From Verrucomicrobiaceae bacterium (GTDB taxonomy: Bacteria > Verrucomicrobiota > Verrucomicrobiia > Verrucomicrobiales > Verrucomicrobiaceae), in assembly GCA_027490195.1 (NCBI GenBank), contig JAIXYN010000032.1:60011-124010 (forward strand): a stretch of DNA of 64,000 nt, read 5' to 3'. A model generated the notes under the pieces. That model was not told the origin of the DNA. It searched no databases and was given only the letters and a program-made list of their open reading frames with translations. The translations under genes were made by a program, and so were the position numbers. Below are positions 7,889 through 17,865 of the stretch, piece after piece (the stretch's first letter is position 1; every line of letters begins with the position of its first letter).

Positions 7889-8230
7889 ATGAAACCCCAT
7901 CCTCCCAACAATAACGACACGCCACTGGAGCGCGACATTGCCATCCACATTTTCAGCGCCTCAGCGGCCATGGTGGGAGTATGCCTCACGGTGATCAGCA
8001 TCGCGCAGACCTTCACGCGTTCGGAACTGGTGCGCTCTTTCGTAGATGATGTGCTCGCAGTGAATGCGCTGGTCTTTCTCTGCGCGTGCCTACTCTCATA
8101 CTGGGCGCTGCGGACGCGCAGCATCCGGCGCATGCACCGGGTGGAATCCGCAGCGGACATAGTGTTTCTGGTGGGGCTGGCCGGAACGGTTGTGGCGTGT
8201 GGAATGATTGTCTGGGCGGCGACGGCTTGA
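7889..8230 (+). CDS. small three-helix membrane protein of unknown function
   Basis: The ATG at 7889 gives 113 residues. The frame is open further upstream, but that part overlaps the transporter in another frame and is not protein-like. Three hydrophobic segments are visible: ASAAMVGVCLTVISIA, VNALVFLCACLLSYWAL and DIVFLVGLAGTVVACGMIVW, with a basic RTRSIRRMHR loop between the second and third. No catalytic motif and no recognised family. Its position 16 bases behind the MFS gene suggests cotranscription. Confidence 0.65.
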   Translation: MKPHPPNNNDTPLERDIAIHIFSASAAMVGVCLTVISIAQTFTRSELVRSFVDDVLAVNALVFLCACLLSYWALRTRSIRRMHRVESAADIVFLVGLAGTVVACGMIVWAATA

Positions 8231-8324
8231 CAAAAATGTTCCCAGGATTCGGTGGTGACCTTGGCACTTTTAATGATTGCGACATCCTGCGCATTCTCAC
8301 ATACTCGGACCGCTTTCTGGAATT

Positions 8325-9782
8325 ATGAAACAAGGTCTCTTTAGCACGAAATCCACCTCACAGCTCATTGCTTAGTCTCAAGATGAATCCCATGGTCTGA
8401 AGCGTGTTCTTTCGCGCTGGGCGCTGGTCTCTCTCGGTATTGGGGCGGTGATCGGAACGGGCATTTTTGTGCTGACGGGGCATGCGGCGGCGGATTTCGC
8501 GGGGCCTGCTGTCGCCTTGTCCTATGTCCTCTCCGGGCTTGGCTGTTTGTTTGCCGGATTGTGCTATGCGGAGTATGCGGCGGCCATTCCCATCGCTGGC
8601 AGTGCTTACACTTATTCCTATGCGACGCTTGGGGAACTTGTGGCGTGGCTTATCGGCTGGGATTTGATTCTCGAATATCTCTTTGCCGCCGCCACGGTTG
8701 CAGTGGGCTGGTCCAAGCATTTCATCCCGTTTATGAAGGATTGTTTCGGAGTGCAACTGCCCGAACAATGGTGCCGTGCGCCGCTTGATTACATTGACGG
8801 TCACATCACGCATACGGCCAACTATGTGAACATTCCCGCCATCTTGCTGATTTGGGCCGTCACCTGGCTACTGGTCGTTGGTATCAAGGAATCTGCTGGC
8901 TTCAACAATGTGATGGTCGCGATCAAAGTGGTGATCATTCTGATGATCATCGGTCTCGGCTGGGGATACGTGAACTCCGCGAACCTCACACCATTCATTC
9001 CTGAAAACACGGGTGAATTCGGCAAGTTTGGCTGGAGCGGCGTTCTCAAAGGCTCTGCGGTTATCTTCTTTGCCTACATCGGCTTTGATGCGGTCTCGAC
9101 AGCGGCGCAGGAGACGAAGAATCCGCAGAAAGACATGTTTTGGGGAATGATCGGCTCGCTTGCGATCTGCGCGGTGCTGTTTGTTGCGGTGTCCATCGTG
9201 CTTTGCGGCATGGTGAACTACAAGGAACTGCATGTGGATGCCCCTGTTGTTTATGCGCTGGAGAAGGTGGCCGGCGACAGCTTGAAATGGCTGCGCATGG
9301 CGGTGGAGATAGCGGTGCTCGCTGGCCTCAGTTCTGTGATCCTTGTACTGCTAATGGGGCAACCGCGCGTATTTTTCAGCATGGCCAAGGACGGCTTGCT
9401 GCCACCGGTGTTTGCCAAGGTACATCCGAAATATGGTACCCCGCACATCACCACCATCGCCACGGGGTTGGTTTGCTCCATGCTGGCTGGTTTTCTGCCC
9501 TTGAACTTGCTGGGAGAGCTCGTGTCCATCGGGACACTGATGGCGTTTAGCGTGGTTTGCATCGGTATCATTGTCCTGCGCAAAACCAAGCCCGACATGC
9601 CGCGCCCTTATCGCACGCCCTTGGTCCCGTTGGTGCCGATCCTGGGTGCGGGCATCTGCGTGCTTCAAGCCTGCTCACTGCCAGCCGACACCTGGATCCG
9701 ACTCTTTGTGTGGATGACCATCGGTCTCGTGATCTACTTTTTCTATGGCATCAAGCACAGCAAGCTGCGCAAGGAGTCCTGA
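8325..9782 (+). pseudogene. APC-family amino-acid permease interrupted by an in-frame TAG at codon 17
   Basis: From the ATG at 8325 the frame reads MKQGLFSTKSTSQLIA, then TAG (8373-8375), then SQDESHGLKRVLSRWALVSL in the same frame and on into a full-length amino-acid permease with the transport motif GIGAVIGTGIF in helix 1 and about twelve helices. Related cationic-amino-acid-type permeases have a cytoplasmic N-terminus of this length and style just before helix 1, so the bases before the stop belong to the gene. The first usual start after the stop is GTG at 8448, inside helix 1, which would destroy the membrane anchor and the substrate-binding motif. One base change would restore the gene. 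TAG ends several intact genes here, so general recoding is unlikely. Confidence 0.8.
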
Positions 9783-9885
9783 ATCCGGTGTATTAGCCGG
9801 TTCGCCTGGAGGGCAGATTTTGCAATGCGGTCTCGCAGTTGGCTGAAAACTCGGGAAGCTTAGCAGGGTTTACTGGTTACCTGTC

Positions 9886-11106
9886 ATGCTCCCCACTCCT
9901 GATGACTTCAAACATCGCCCAAGGGCCGGTGATGAAGAATCTGGGAGGAAGCCAACGACCAAGAGGGTGTCCCTCTCAGTGGGTGAGAATCCAAAAGCGC
10001 CAGGTAGGGCGAAACCTCCTGCGCTGCCTCCTGTGAAGGCGCTGCCCAAAATTCGGCGCAGTGTCTTGCCTGATGTTGCTGATACACCCACCGAATCGTG
10101 GCGGGTGCGATGGGAGAAATGGGGAGGGCGATCGCTCGCTTTGAGCATTGCCATGCATGTGCTGATCTTGGGCGCTGGAGCGCTCATTGTGGTGCAAAAT
10201 GCTAGCGACAGGCAGATGGACTTCATTTCTGGAGGCCGCACGGTTCAGGGGGCGCAGGCTGATGAGGCACTGCAGCACAAGATTCAGCAGAAGAAAAATC
10301 CCTGGCTGAAAAAAGCGATGCCTAATCGCAAGTTGGCGGTGGCTGACAGAATCAAGGATGTGATGGTGCTGACGGATGTTCCAGACATGCTCGATTTCCC
10401 CCAGACATCCAAACCCATGGGTGGTGGGCTGCCCACTGGCGGATTGGGTCTGGCGGGTGCCGCAGGCGGCGCGGGCATTGGAGTGGGCCTGGGGGGCAAG
10501 AGCGGCATGGTGTTTGGCCCGTTGTTTGGCCTGACCATCAAAGCGAAAAAGCTGGCGGTGGTGCTCGATGTTTCCTCCTCGATGATGCCGCACCTAGAAC
10601 GTGTGGTCAATGAGGTGGACAAGGTGGCGAAAGGCAGCGTCGTGGTGTTGTATTTTGGCTGCGGTCTGGAGGCACCGGCAAAGCCCCTGGTGGGCACGAA
10701 GATCTTCCGCACCTCTACGGTCGAGTTTGAAAAATTCTGGCGCATGGGCGGCGCCACTTTCATGGAGACGGCCCAGTACAAGATCGACACCAAGAAGACC
10801 ATCCCGAGCAAGGATCTCTTCCTCAAGCTGTCGCGCCGTCCGCAGACGTATTTCATCCACAATGTGGGTGTGGGTTACACGTGGCTGGCGCTGCTGAGTG
10901 ATGAGGTGCGCAATGCGGACGGGCTGTACTGGTTCTCGGATTTTCAGGATGCCGTGGACGACAAGCAGATGTCTGTGGTGCTCGATAACCTGAAGCTCCG
11001 AAAGCAACGGCTCTACATACACTCGTCTGGCAAGGGGGAGTACTTTGACCGCGTCAAAGACAAGCTGGTCGTGCCAACTGAGGGGGATTCGTATATTGAG
11101 AAGTGA
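9886..11106 (+). CDS. membrane-anchored VWA-domain protein with proline-rich N-terminus
   Basis: The protein has 406 residues. A charged, proline-rich cytoplasmic segment (1-80) is followed by one membrane helix (about 83-104, LALSIAMHVLILGAGALIVV). Then comes a linker, a glycine-rich stretch (about 179-206) and a VWA-like domain beginning KKLAVVLDVSSSMMPHLERV, where D228, S230 and S232 form the MIDAS DxSxS motif. The topology resembles TonB/ExbD-type envelope proteins, with the adhesive VWA part outside the inner membrane. Such proteins are frequent in Verrucomicrobiota and Planctomycetota but have no assigned role. It is convergent with the next gene, only 18 bases away. Confidence 0.78.
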   Translation: MLPTPDDFKHRPRAGDEESGRKPTTKRVSLSVGENPKAPGRAKPPALPPVKALPKIRRSVLPDVADTPTESWRVRWEKWGGRSLALSIAMHVLILGAGALIVVQNASDRQMDFISGGRTVQGAQADEALQHKIQQKKNPWLKKAMPNRKLAVADRIKDVMVLTDVPDMLDFPQTSKPMGGGLPTGGLGLAGAAGGAGIGVGLGGKSGMVFGPLFGLTIKAKKLAVVLDVSSSMMPHLERVVNEVDKVAKGSVVVLYFGCGLEAPAKPLVGTKIFRTSTVEFEKFWRMGGATFMETAQYKIDTKKTIPSKDLFLKLSRRPQTYFIHNVGVGYTWLALLSDEVRNADGLYWFSDFQDAVDDKQMSVVLDNLKLRKQRLYIHSSGKGEYFDRVKDKLVVPTEGDSYIEK

Positions 11107-11124
11107 ATTGGCGGGGGGGAGTCC

Positions 11125-11613
11125 TCACCTCACCGGCACAAACCGCACGATGTTGCGGTGGTAGACCTCGCACTCCTTTTTGTGAATCCAGATGCTGAAC
11201 CAGAAGAGCAGCGCCCCGTAGGCCACGACGAAAAAGACCAGCAGACGGCTTTTGGGTGAACGCGCTGCGACCAGGGCTGAGAAGCTGCATAAGGACATCG
11301 CATAGTAGGGCCAAGCCCAGTCTTTGCGGCGTTGTGTCTGGTCTTGAATGAGCGGCGCGAAATCCGGGGAGCGGGTGGCGAGGATGCGGGGGGTCGCTTT
11401 GGCCCGCAGATCATTGTACGGCCACACGCTGGCGCAGGATACGCAGATGACGGCCAGGGCGAGCATGCGGCACTTGGGCTCGCCAAACATGAAGGAGACG
11501 ATCAGAAACGTCAGCCCTATGCCCAGGCCGTAAAGGGGCAGGGGTTCCAGCAGCAGATGCAGGTATTCGGGGTCGCAGATGCTCTGCCAAAGGGTGGTGA
11601 GTTCGCGCCACAT
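11125..11613 (-). CDS. membrane protein of unknown function
   Basis: This 162-residue protein has about four hydrophobic segments: LYGLGIGLTFLIVSFMF, MLALAVICVSCASVW, WPYYAMSLCSFSALVA and LLVFFVVAYGALLFWFSIWI. A polar loop (about residues 70-95) separates the two pairs, and the tail is basic. No conserved domain was recognised. The neighbours are a VWA protein (convergent) and ruvB (upstream on the same strand, 215 bases away, with a repeat between), which gives no functional clue. Confidence 0.65.
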   Translation of the reverse strand: MWRELTTLWQSICDPEYLHLLLEPLPLYGLGIGLTFLIVSFMFGEPKCRMLALAVICVSCASVWPYNDLRAKATPRILATRSPDFAPLIQDQTQRRKDWAWPYYAMSLCSFSALVAARSPKSRLLVFFVVAYGALLFWFSIWIHKKECEVYHRNIVRFVPVR

Positions 11614-11799
11614 GTGCGGATGCTGAATGCTTTATGACCGGGGTGCAAGGAGGGGATGGCTTGCCGTCAAAAATTGGAGGATTGACTAACACCTCCATTT
11701 GAATCAGGCGGACAATTGCTGGTTACGCGAGGAAGCGGGGCTTGTGATATTGAAACTGGTGAAATAAAAAAGCAGTCGCGATTCTTAGCTGATAGGCAT

Positions 11800-11830
11800 C
11801 CAGAACGAGCTGAAGCTCGTGAGTGTTTTT
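11800..11830. repeat. half REP element at the ruvB 3' end
   Basis: CCAGAACGAGCTGAAGCTCG followed by TGAGTGTTTTT matches one arm of the REP family found around the transposase gene at 44.5 kb; the arm itself is a hairpin, ACGAGCT-GA-AGCTCGT. Its outer end runs into the ruvB stop codon (TAA at 11831-11829). The partner arm is missing or degraded. It may act as a terminator for ruvB. Confidence 0.65.
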
Positions 11831-12833
11831 AAAACAGGTCTGTTTGCCCGGTGACTGGCGGGATGAGTCCGAGTTTGCGATAGGCGGCGGGCATGGCGAC
11901 GCGGCCACGGGGGGTGCGTTTGAGGTAGCCTTGCATGACGAGGTAGGGCTCGTGGACGTCTTCGAGAGTACTGGTGTCTTCACCGACGGCAACGGCGACG
12001 CTGCCCATGCCGACGGGGCCGCCATCGAACTTGCCGATGATGGTTTCGAGAATGCGGGTGTCCATTTCATCGAGGCCAGATTCGTCGATGTCGCGCATGG
12101 TGAGGGCCTGGCGGGCGACGTCTTCGGTGACGATGTTTTGCGCTTTGACCTGGGCGAAATCACGCACCCAGCGGAGCAGGTGATTGGCGATACGCGGGGT
12201 GCCACGGGAGCGGCGGGCGATCTCGTGCGCGCCTTCGGGCTCAATGGCAATATTCAGCAACCGTGCGGAGCGGATGAGGATGTGCTGGATCTCCTCGGCA
12301 GTGTAGTAGTCGAGGCGGTTTGGAATGCCAAAGCGTGAACGCATCGGTGAGGTGAGCATGCCAGCGCGGGTGGTGGCACCGACGAGGGTGAAGGGCGGGA
12401 GATCGATGCGGATGGTGCGCGCCTTGGGGCCTTGATCGATAATGATGTCGAGGCGGTAGTCCTCGATGGCTGGATAGAGGTATTCCTCGATGCTGGGATG
12501 GAGGCGATGGATTTCGTCGATGAAGAGGACGTCGCGCTCCTGCAGATTGGTGAGGATGCCGGCGAGATCGCCCGCGCGATCAATCTGCGGGCCGCTGGTG
12601 GTGTGCAGCTTGGTGCCGATGGCGTTGGCGATGAGATTAGCGAGGGTGGTCTTGCCAAGTCCGGGCGGGCCGCAGAGCAGTACATGATCCAGCGACTCTC
12701 CGCGCATCTTGGCGGCCTCGACCATGACGAGGAGCTGTTCTTTGACCTTGGTCTGGCCGTGGAACTCGGAGAAATCCGCCGGGCGGAGGGCGAGATCGAA
12801 GGGAGAGTCGGGGTCGTTGAGCGTGGGATTCAC
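11829..12833 (-). CDS. ruvB: Holliday junction branch migration helicase RuvB
   Basis: RuvB is the AAA+ motor that drives branch migration together with RuvA and hands junctions to RuvC. The 334 residues have the family's normal length. They contain Walker [12 protein letters not shown] (about 55-65), Walker [13 protein letters not shown] (about 102-113), the sensor and arginine-finger region [18 protein letters not shown], and the C-terminal winged-helix DNA-binding domain ending YRKLGLIPP. All motifs are intact. ruvA and ruvC are not in the window. Upstream, 176 bases separate it from a membrane-protein gene on the same strand; its 3' end abuts a REP half-element. Confidence 0.97.
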   Translation of the reverse strand: MNPTLNDPDSPFDLALRPADFSEFHGQTKVKEQLLVMVEAAKMRGESLDHVLLCGPPGLGKTTLANLIANAIGTKLHTTSGPQIDRAGDLAGILTNLQERDVLFIDEIHRLHPSIEEYLYPAIEDYRLDIIIDQGPKARTIRIDLPPFTLVGATTRAGMLTSPMRSRFGIPNRLDYYTAEEIQHILIRSARLLNIAIEPEGAHEIARRSRGTPRIANHLLRWVRDFAQVKAQNIVTEDVARQALTMRDIDESGLDEMDTRILETIIGKFDGGPVGMGSVAVAVGEDTSTLEDVHEPYLVMQGYLKRTPRGRVAMPAAYRKLGLIPPVTGQTDLF

Positions 12834-13009
12834 TGCTTACATAGGAGCGTGCGCGGCGCAGAGTGCAAGGCGTGGCGCGTGGCTCTTCGTGCTGGGATGC
12901 GCAGATTTTGGCAACGGTAAGAATTGGGGCCGATCCGAGCCCGTGGATTGAAGTGATGCCGGAAAAGGCAGGGAGAGCTTCAGGTAACGCCCTCTTCTTC
13001 AATTCGGCC

Positions 13010-13774
13010 TTAACGGCCCGGGGGCGCAAAGCGTGAGTGGTCGTTGGGATCGACGGCCTTTTCCTGCTCCTTCGTGACCGTCCGCTCTTGGGAAGAAGCC
13101 ATTGCCGCATCAAACGGTGCATGAGGCACATCGGTTGCGGACGGATTGCTGACGACCGTGGTTTGGCCAAGAGCTGTGGCATGCTCCAACCAGCGGAGGA
13201 CGCTAGTCACGGGCAGCGCCACGATAAGAAAGGTCAGAACTGGGTAGTAAGCGCCATCGAATCTGCGTGCTTGAAACTCGGACACCCAGGAAGCGGGAGG
13301 CAGATTGGCAAAGGTGAGCACCGCCGCGACAGCCAGCACCACCCATTGCAGCCAGCGGAACGCGTGACTCAGGGCAGGGGCACCGCGCTGGCGTGCGGCC
13401 TTGTCATCCTGTTCTGCCTGCAACTGGTTCATGAACTCTTCAATCGCGGGCACACGTTTTTCTAACGGAAGCTGGCGCACTTCCCATAGGGGATGCCAAT
13501 GCAGGAGATCAAGCACGGGTGAAAAGAGCATGGACGCCCGCCGTGACTGCGCCCACGAAAGGCGGGTCCCCAGCCGAAGCCGTGCATGCAGCCACGAGGA
13601 CAGGGGCCGCAGCAGCAACCACCAGATGGCGATCCCTGCCAGGAAGCACAGGATAAAGATCTCAAAGCCGACCTTGGCCGGTGGAGTTGGTAAATTGAGC
13701 AACAACAGAGCCACGGTGATGGCTATACCAGCGAGCTTGGCAAGAAGGTCGAAGATGTGTGTCCAGAAGAGCAT
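13010..13774 (-). CDS. membrane protein of unknown function
   Basis: The protein has 254 residues with an N-terminal helical hairpin (about 8-27 and 35-55), a soluble middle part containing WHPLWEVRQLPLEKRVPAIE and a charged helix rich in Glu, Gln and Asp, two further helices (about 143-162 and 176-195) and a polar C-terminal tail. No recognised family and no catalytic motif. Isolated position between ruvB and the ABC exporter. Confidence 0.6.
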   Translation of the reverse strand: MLFWTHIFDLLAKLAGIAITVALLLLNLPTPPAKVGFEIFILCFLAGIAIWWLLLRPLSSWLHARLRLGTRLSWAQSRRASMLFSPVLDLLHWHPLWEVRQLPLEKRVPAIEEFMNQLQAEQDDKAARQRGAPALSHAFRWLQWVVLAVAAVLTFANLPPASWVSEFQARRFDGAYYPVLTFLIVALPVTSVLRWLEHATALGQTTVVSNPSATDVPHAPFDAAMASSQERTVTKEQEKAVDPNDHSRFAPPGR

Positions 13775-13896
13775 GACGGATTCAGGATGAGGGATGATCG
13801 ATTTTTGTGCTTAGTCTTGCTTATAGGCAATGATAAGTGGGATGAAATCTGAACCAGAGGCACTTGGTAAGTGCCGCTCCTTGGACTGTGTGCCGC

Positions 13897-16800
13897 TTAC
13901 TCGCGGCGGATGGAATCGGTGAGAGTGCCGCGAACGGCGGTGGCCACGGCGATGGCGCAAACTGCGAGCCCAAAGGCGAGGACGGCGATGATGAGTTCGA
14001 CGAGGAAGGCGATGGGTAGGCTGCCGCCACGTTCGATCAACTGAGGCAGCACGGCGAGGGAGGCGGTGACGACGCCAAGAATGAGGCCGAGGACGAGCAG
14101 CAGGCTGTGCTCTCCCATGATCATGCTGCGCAGGGCTCCGGCGCGGAAGCCGAGGGCCTGCATGAGGCCGAGTTCGCCGCGACGTTCAAGCACATGGCGT
14201 GCGATGAGGACGCCGATGCCGGCGGTACCCAGCAGAACGCCGAGACCGCCGAGGACGGTGAAGATGCCGATGTAGGTGTTTTGCACGCTGAGGAACAGCT
14301 CAAGCCGTTGCCGTGTGGGCTCCAAGGCGAGACCGCGTTGCTCAAGCTGGCGGGTGAGATGGGCGGCGATATCGGCTGACTGCTCAGGTTTGGCATCGAC
14401 CAAAAAGAAGCGGTAGCCTGCGGCATCAGGATACTTGGAGAGGTAGTCCTTTTCGCTGATAATCATCTTGCCCTGCAGGATGGAACCGGCGAGGAGGCCG
14501 ACAATTTTCACCTGGAAGGTGTTTCCAGCACTGTCCTGATAGTCCAGCGTATCACCCACGCCTTTGCCGAGGCCCCACATGGCGGTGGCTTGATCGGCGA
14601 TGGCTGGGATGCATGAGTCGTCGTTGAGCATGTCCCATGCACCAGACGCAAAGGCAAAGGTGCCAATGAGCTTGGCTGGATCTGCGGCGACGAGCACGGG
14701 CTTTTGGGCGCGGTTGAGATTTAGGCAACTGGCATCGTCACCATCGCGCACGCGGAAGGGCACCACGCGGGCCAGGGGCATGAGTTTTTCATCGAGGCCG
14801 AAGGCGTCCCAGCCTGCTTTCCCATTGAGGTCTTCATAGACTGGCAGCGATGATTCGCCGATGAGCGCGAATCCGCCGGTACCGGAGTCGCGTGCGGTGG
14901 TGTCTCCGGCGCTCATCCGGAAGGCGTTTACCGCGACCACAAGGAAGATGCCACCTGCCATCATGCCGATGACGGCGAGGCTGCGAGAAGGGCGGCGGGA
15001 AATATTGCGCAGGCCGATCTGCCGTAGGGAACGAGCGAGCGTACCGCTGTCCCGCCGCATCCAACTGCGAATGAAGAGCAGGCCAGCGATCATCATCAGC
15101 ATGCCGGAGCCAAAGAACATGCCCGCGACGGCTTCGGGATTTTTCAGCACAAACCCAGAGGCGAGGAGTAAAAGCGCGACGACTGCGAGAATGAGCATCG
15201 GTTTGTTACTATGCTTTTTCTGCAGGGGTGCGAGGTCATGGCTCCAAGAACCGGCCAGCAAATCACGCGCCTGGATTTTGAAGAGCTTCCGGCTGGCCCA
15301 GCCGAGCGTGAGCAGCACGACGATCAGCGTGGCCAGCGCGGCGTTGAAGATGGTGGCGAGGCTGGCGCTGAAGATGAGGGGCAGCCCCTGTGTGGCACCG
15401 GTCCAGATGGCAGAGAGTCCATGCAGCGCGGATTGCGTGTAGAAGATGCCGCCGAACACGCCGAGCAATACGCCTGCTGCGGCGATGACACCTGCCTCCA
15501 GCAGCCAGGCACGGCGCACCATTCCGCGCGTCCAGCCCACGGCCAAGAGCAGACCGATCTGCGCGGCACGGCGCTCCAACGTGAATAGGAACAAGAGCGC
15601 AGCGAAGACCAGGGCGGCCGCGATAAGGAACATGCTGAGACCGATGAAGAGGCCGCCGAAGTCCACACTGCCTTTGGCGGCGTTTCCGGCATCCTGTTTG
15701 AAATCGCGCGGCACCAGACCGATGTCTGCAAGCTGCAGGCGGAGGGCGAGTGCGTTTGCTTTCGCCTCCGGGGTCTGGCCCTCATTCGGCAGGCGAATGG
15801 CGGTGAGCTGGCCAAAGCGATTGGCCCAGAGTTTTTGCCCGGCAGCCAGCGTGATGAAGCCCTTGGGAGTGCCTTTGAATTCATCCCAGTAGTCTTCGTC
15901 CTTGTCGCGGATGGCCTTCATGTCCATCGGGATTCCAGGCTCCCAGTCACGGCAGTTGTCCACGTCCGAGACGCCGGGGAAATCGGGAGTCCAGGCTTTG
16001 GTGACCATGGGATCATCCATGGGGAGGATCTTCGCGACTTTGAACTTCGCGGACTGCTGTTTGAGATCGCGCCCCAGACCTACCACGAAGTATTTGACCT
16101 CCAGTTCATCGCCGATGGCGAGTTTGTGATCATCCGCCAGCCATTGGGTGATGGTGATTTCATCATCCTTGCCTTGGCCCGTCGCAGTGACCATGGAGTA
16201 GGGGGTGCCGCCCTGCTTGGAGGTGATGCCATTGACCAGATACGTCAGCACATCGGAGGCACCCTTGAATTCGCCGAGCTTGTCCGCAATGCTGCGGTCC
16301 AGAAACACTCGACTGGTGCTGATCTCCCAATCTTTCTGAGCGCCATCAAGGCGTTTGAGCTTGAGGGCGAAGTCTTCAAGGGTGCGATGTTCTTCCACAT
16401 GGGCACGCAGCGTGTTGAACTGAGGATGGAGAAGAGCATTCACACGCCCGTCCATTTCGAGCTGGGTTTGCAAATCGGCGAGATTTACAAACACGGAGTC
16501 CGGCGGCACCTGCGAGGCGGTGAGCTGAAAGGCGCCAAAATCTTCGGCACTGATCACCGCAGCAACAGTGCGCCGAAGGGAGATGTCTTGATTGGTGCTG
16601 CCGGAGAGAGGGGCATCGCGCGAAATGGCGCTGGGGCGCTCCAATCGAACGAGGATGGTGTCGCCTGTTTTTACGCCGAGTTTGCGTGCGAGCGGTTGAT
16701 TGATAGCCACCGAAGTTTTATCAAAGGCGATGTTCTTGGAACTGGTGCTGAGCTTCCAAAAGCTGGCGTCCACTCCTAGGACCTGGGCTCCGTTGACACG

Positions 16801-17085
16801 CACCTTACCAGTCGCTGCACTTGCTGCGCCGGTGGCGATGATAACGGGGGCTGCACTAGTTTTGCGTGCCAGAGTTTCGGTGAACCAGCGGTCGCCGCCG
16901 AGAATGCCGCCTTCCACTTTACCGAGGCGCAGGGCCGCCACGCGCTCGAGGCTGGCGCGCACAGAATCACCCACGAGCATGGATCCGGTCAGAATGGTGG
17001 CAGCCAGGAAGGTGCCGAAGAGCAGGCCCAGATGACCACGCCAGTAATGGCGTGCGGACTGGAGGACGAAATCCGTGAGTTTCAT
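13897..17085 (-). CDS. large FtsX-type ABC transporter permease
   Basis: With the ATG at 17085 the protein has 1062 residues. It starts with MKLTDFVLQSARHYWRGHLG and a membrane segment (about 21-40), then a long extracytoplasmic MacB-like periplasmic core. A first FtsX-type helical block follows at about 480-620 (including LFIGLSMFLIAAALVFAALL), a further pair of helices near 640-690, and a second core and FtsX block at the C-terminus (TVLGGLGVLLGTAGIGVLIA). This double-FtsX layout is that of lipoprotein-release or macrolide-type exporters in one chain. The start overlaps the ATPase stop by four bases (ATGA), so the two form one transporter. Substrate unknown: lipoprotein, peptide or lipid release is plausible. 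Confidence 0.9.
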   Translation of the reverse strand: MKLTDFVLQSARHYWRGHLGLLFGTFLAATILTGSMLVGDSVRASLERVAALRLGKVEGGILGGDRWFTETLARKTSAAPVIIATGAASAATGKVRVNGAQVLGVDASFWKLSTSSKNIAFDKTSVAINQPLARKLGVKTGDTILVRLERPSAISRDAPLSGSTNQDISLRRTVAAVISAEDFGAFQLTASQVPPDSVFVNLADLQTQLEMDGRVNALLHPQFNTLRAHVEEHRTLEDFALKLKRLDGAQKDWEISTSRVFLDRSIADKLGEFKGASDVLTYLVNGITSKQGGTPYSMVTATGQGKDDEITITQWLADDHKLAIGDELEVKYFVVGLGRDLKQQSAKFKVAKILPMDDPMVTKAWTPDFPGVSDVDNCRDWEPGIPMDMKAIRDKDEDYWDEFKGTPKGFITLAAGQKLWANRFGQLTAIRLPNEGQTPEAKANALALRLQLADIGLVPRDFKQDAGNAAKGSVDFGGLFIGLSMFLIAAALVFAALLFLFTLERRAAQIGLLLAVGWTRGMVRRAWLLEAGVIAAAGVLLGVFGGIFYTQSALHGLSAIWTGATQGLPLIFSASLATIFNAALATLIVVLLTLGWASRKLFKIQARDLLAGSWSHDLAPLQKKHSNKPMLILAVVALLLLASGFVLKNPEAVAGMFFGSGMLMMIAGLLFIRSWMRRDSGTLARSLRQIGLRNISRRPSRSLAVIGMMAGGIFLVVAVNAFRMSAGDTTARDSGTGGFALIGESSLPVYEDLNGKAGWDAFGLDEKLMPLARVVPFRVRDGDDASCLNLNRAQKPVLVAADPAKLIGTFAFASGAWDMLNDDSCIPAIADQATAMWGLGKGVGDTLDYQDSAGNTFQVKIVGLLAGSILQGKMIISEKDYLSKYPDAAGYRFFLVDAKPEQSADIAAHLTRQLEQRGLALEPTRQRLELFLSVQNTYIGIFTVLGGLGVLLGTAGIGVLIARHVLERRGELGLMQALGFRAGALRSMIMGEHSLLLVLGLILGVVTASLAVLPQLIERGGSLPIAFLVELIIAVLAFGLAVCAIAVATAVRGTLTDSIRRE

Positions 17086-17756
17086 TGCAGAGCGCCTTCG
17101 TGAATCGTCAGCACACGGCCCATGCGGTCTGCCTGTGCACAATGATGGGTGACCATGATCAGCGTGACGCCGCTGCTTTTCTGAAGCTTGAGCAGCAGGT
17201 CGGTCAAGGTATCTGCGCTGGTCTCATCGAGAGCGCCGGTGGGCTCATCGGCGAGGATGAGACGGGGTTGATTGATCAGCGCACGGACAAAAGCCACGCG
17301 CTGGCGCTCGCCACCTGAGAGCTGGGCGGGCTTCCAGTTCATGCGATCCTTTAGCCCCACCTCTTCGAGAAGTGATTCCGCGCGCTGCAAAGCGTCTGCG
17401 GGAGGTGATTTCAGGGCGAGTGTGGGGAGTAGCACATTTTCCAACACGGAGCACTGCGGCATGAGATGATGGAGCTGGAAGATGAAGCCGATTTTTTGAC
17501 TGCGCAGGGCGGCGAGTTGCTTGGCCGTCAGGCTAATGAGGGCCTGACCATCAAAAGTGATGTCACCGGAATCAGGCAGATCGAGCGTGCCGAGAATGTT
17601 CAGCAGCGTACTCTTGCCGCAGCCCGAGGGGCCGACGACGGCCACGGATTCACCGGCTTCAATGCTGAGATTGATGCCGCGCAACACGGGCACCTGAGCT
17701 CCGCTGCCAGGATCGGTGTAGGATTTTGAAACGTTGGTTAGCTGGATGAGTGGCAT
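17082..17756 (-). CDS. ABC transporter ATPase, LolD/MacB type
   Basis: The protein has 224 residues with a complete ATPase core: Walker A VGPSGCGKST at 41-50, Q-loop region FIFQLHHLMP, signature LSGGERQRVAF from 146, and Walker B LILADEPTGALDE from 167. The group is the LolD/MacB/FtsE family, which works with FtsX-type permeases. Here that partner is the overlapping downstream gene, so the two are a transporter pair. The likely direction is export or extraction from the inner membrane. No accessory membrane-fusion protein gene is adjacent. Confidence 0.95.
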   Translation of the reverse strand: MPLIQLTNVSKSYTDPGSGAQVPVLRGINLSIEAGESVAVVGPSGCGKSTLLNILGTLDLPDSGDITFDGQALISLTAKQLAALRSQKIGFIFQLHHLMPQCSVLENVLLPTLALKSPPADALQRAESLLEEVGLKDRMNWKPAQLSGGERQRVAFVRALINQPRLILADEPTGALDETSADTLTDLLLKLQKSSGVTLIMVTHHCAQADRMGRVLTIHEGALQ

Positions 17757-17796
17757 GGGGATAGCGTAGGCAAGCTGTGGCAGATGAACAGGATAA

Positions 17797-17826
17797 AATG
17801 ACGAAACCAGAATGACGAATGTCGAA
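17797..17826. repeat. copy of the ATGACGAA repeat family
   Basis: AATGACGAAACCAGAATGAC followed by GAATGTCGAATG closely matches the left arm of the inverted repeat at 19200-19340. It lies in the 109-base gap upstream of the ABC ATPase. Similar motifs also open the reading frame at 29323. Confidence 0.55.
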
Positions 17827-17865
17827 TGCCCAAGTGTCTTCTTTCATTCCAGCCTTAGGCGGGGT

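Noticed and set aside
15835..16779. Plus-strand ORF of 314 codons inside the ABC permease
   Set aside because: Antisense to a well-supported transporter gene and without any recognisable motif.
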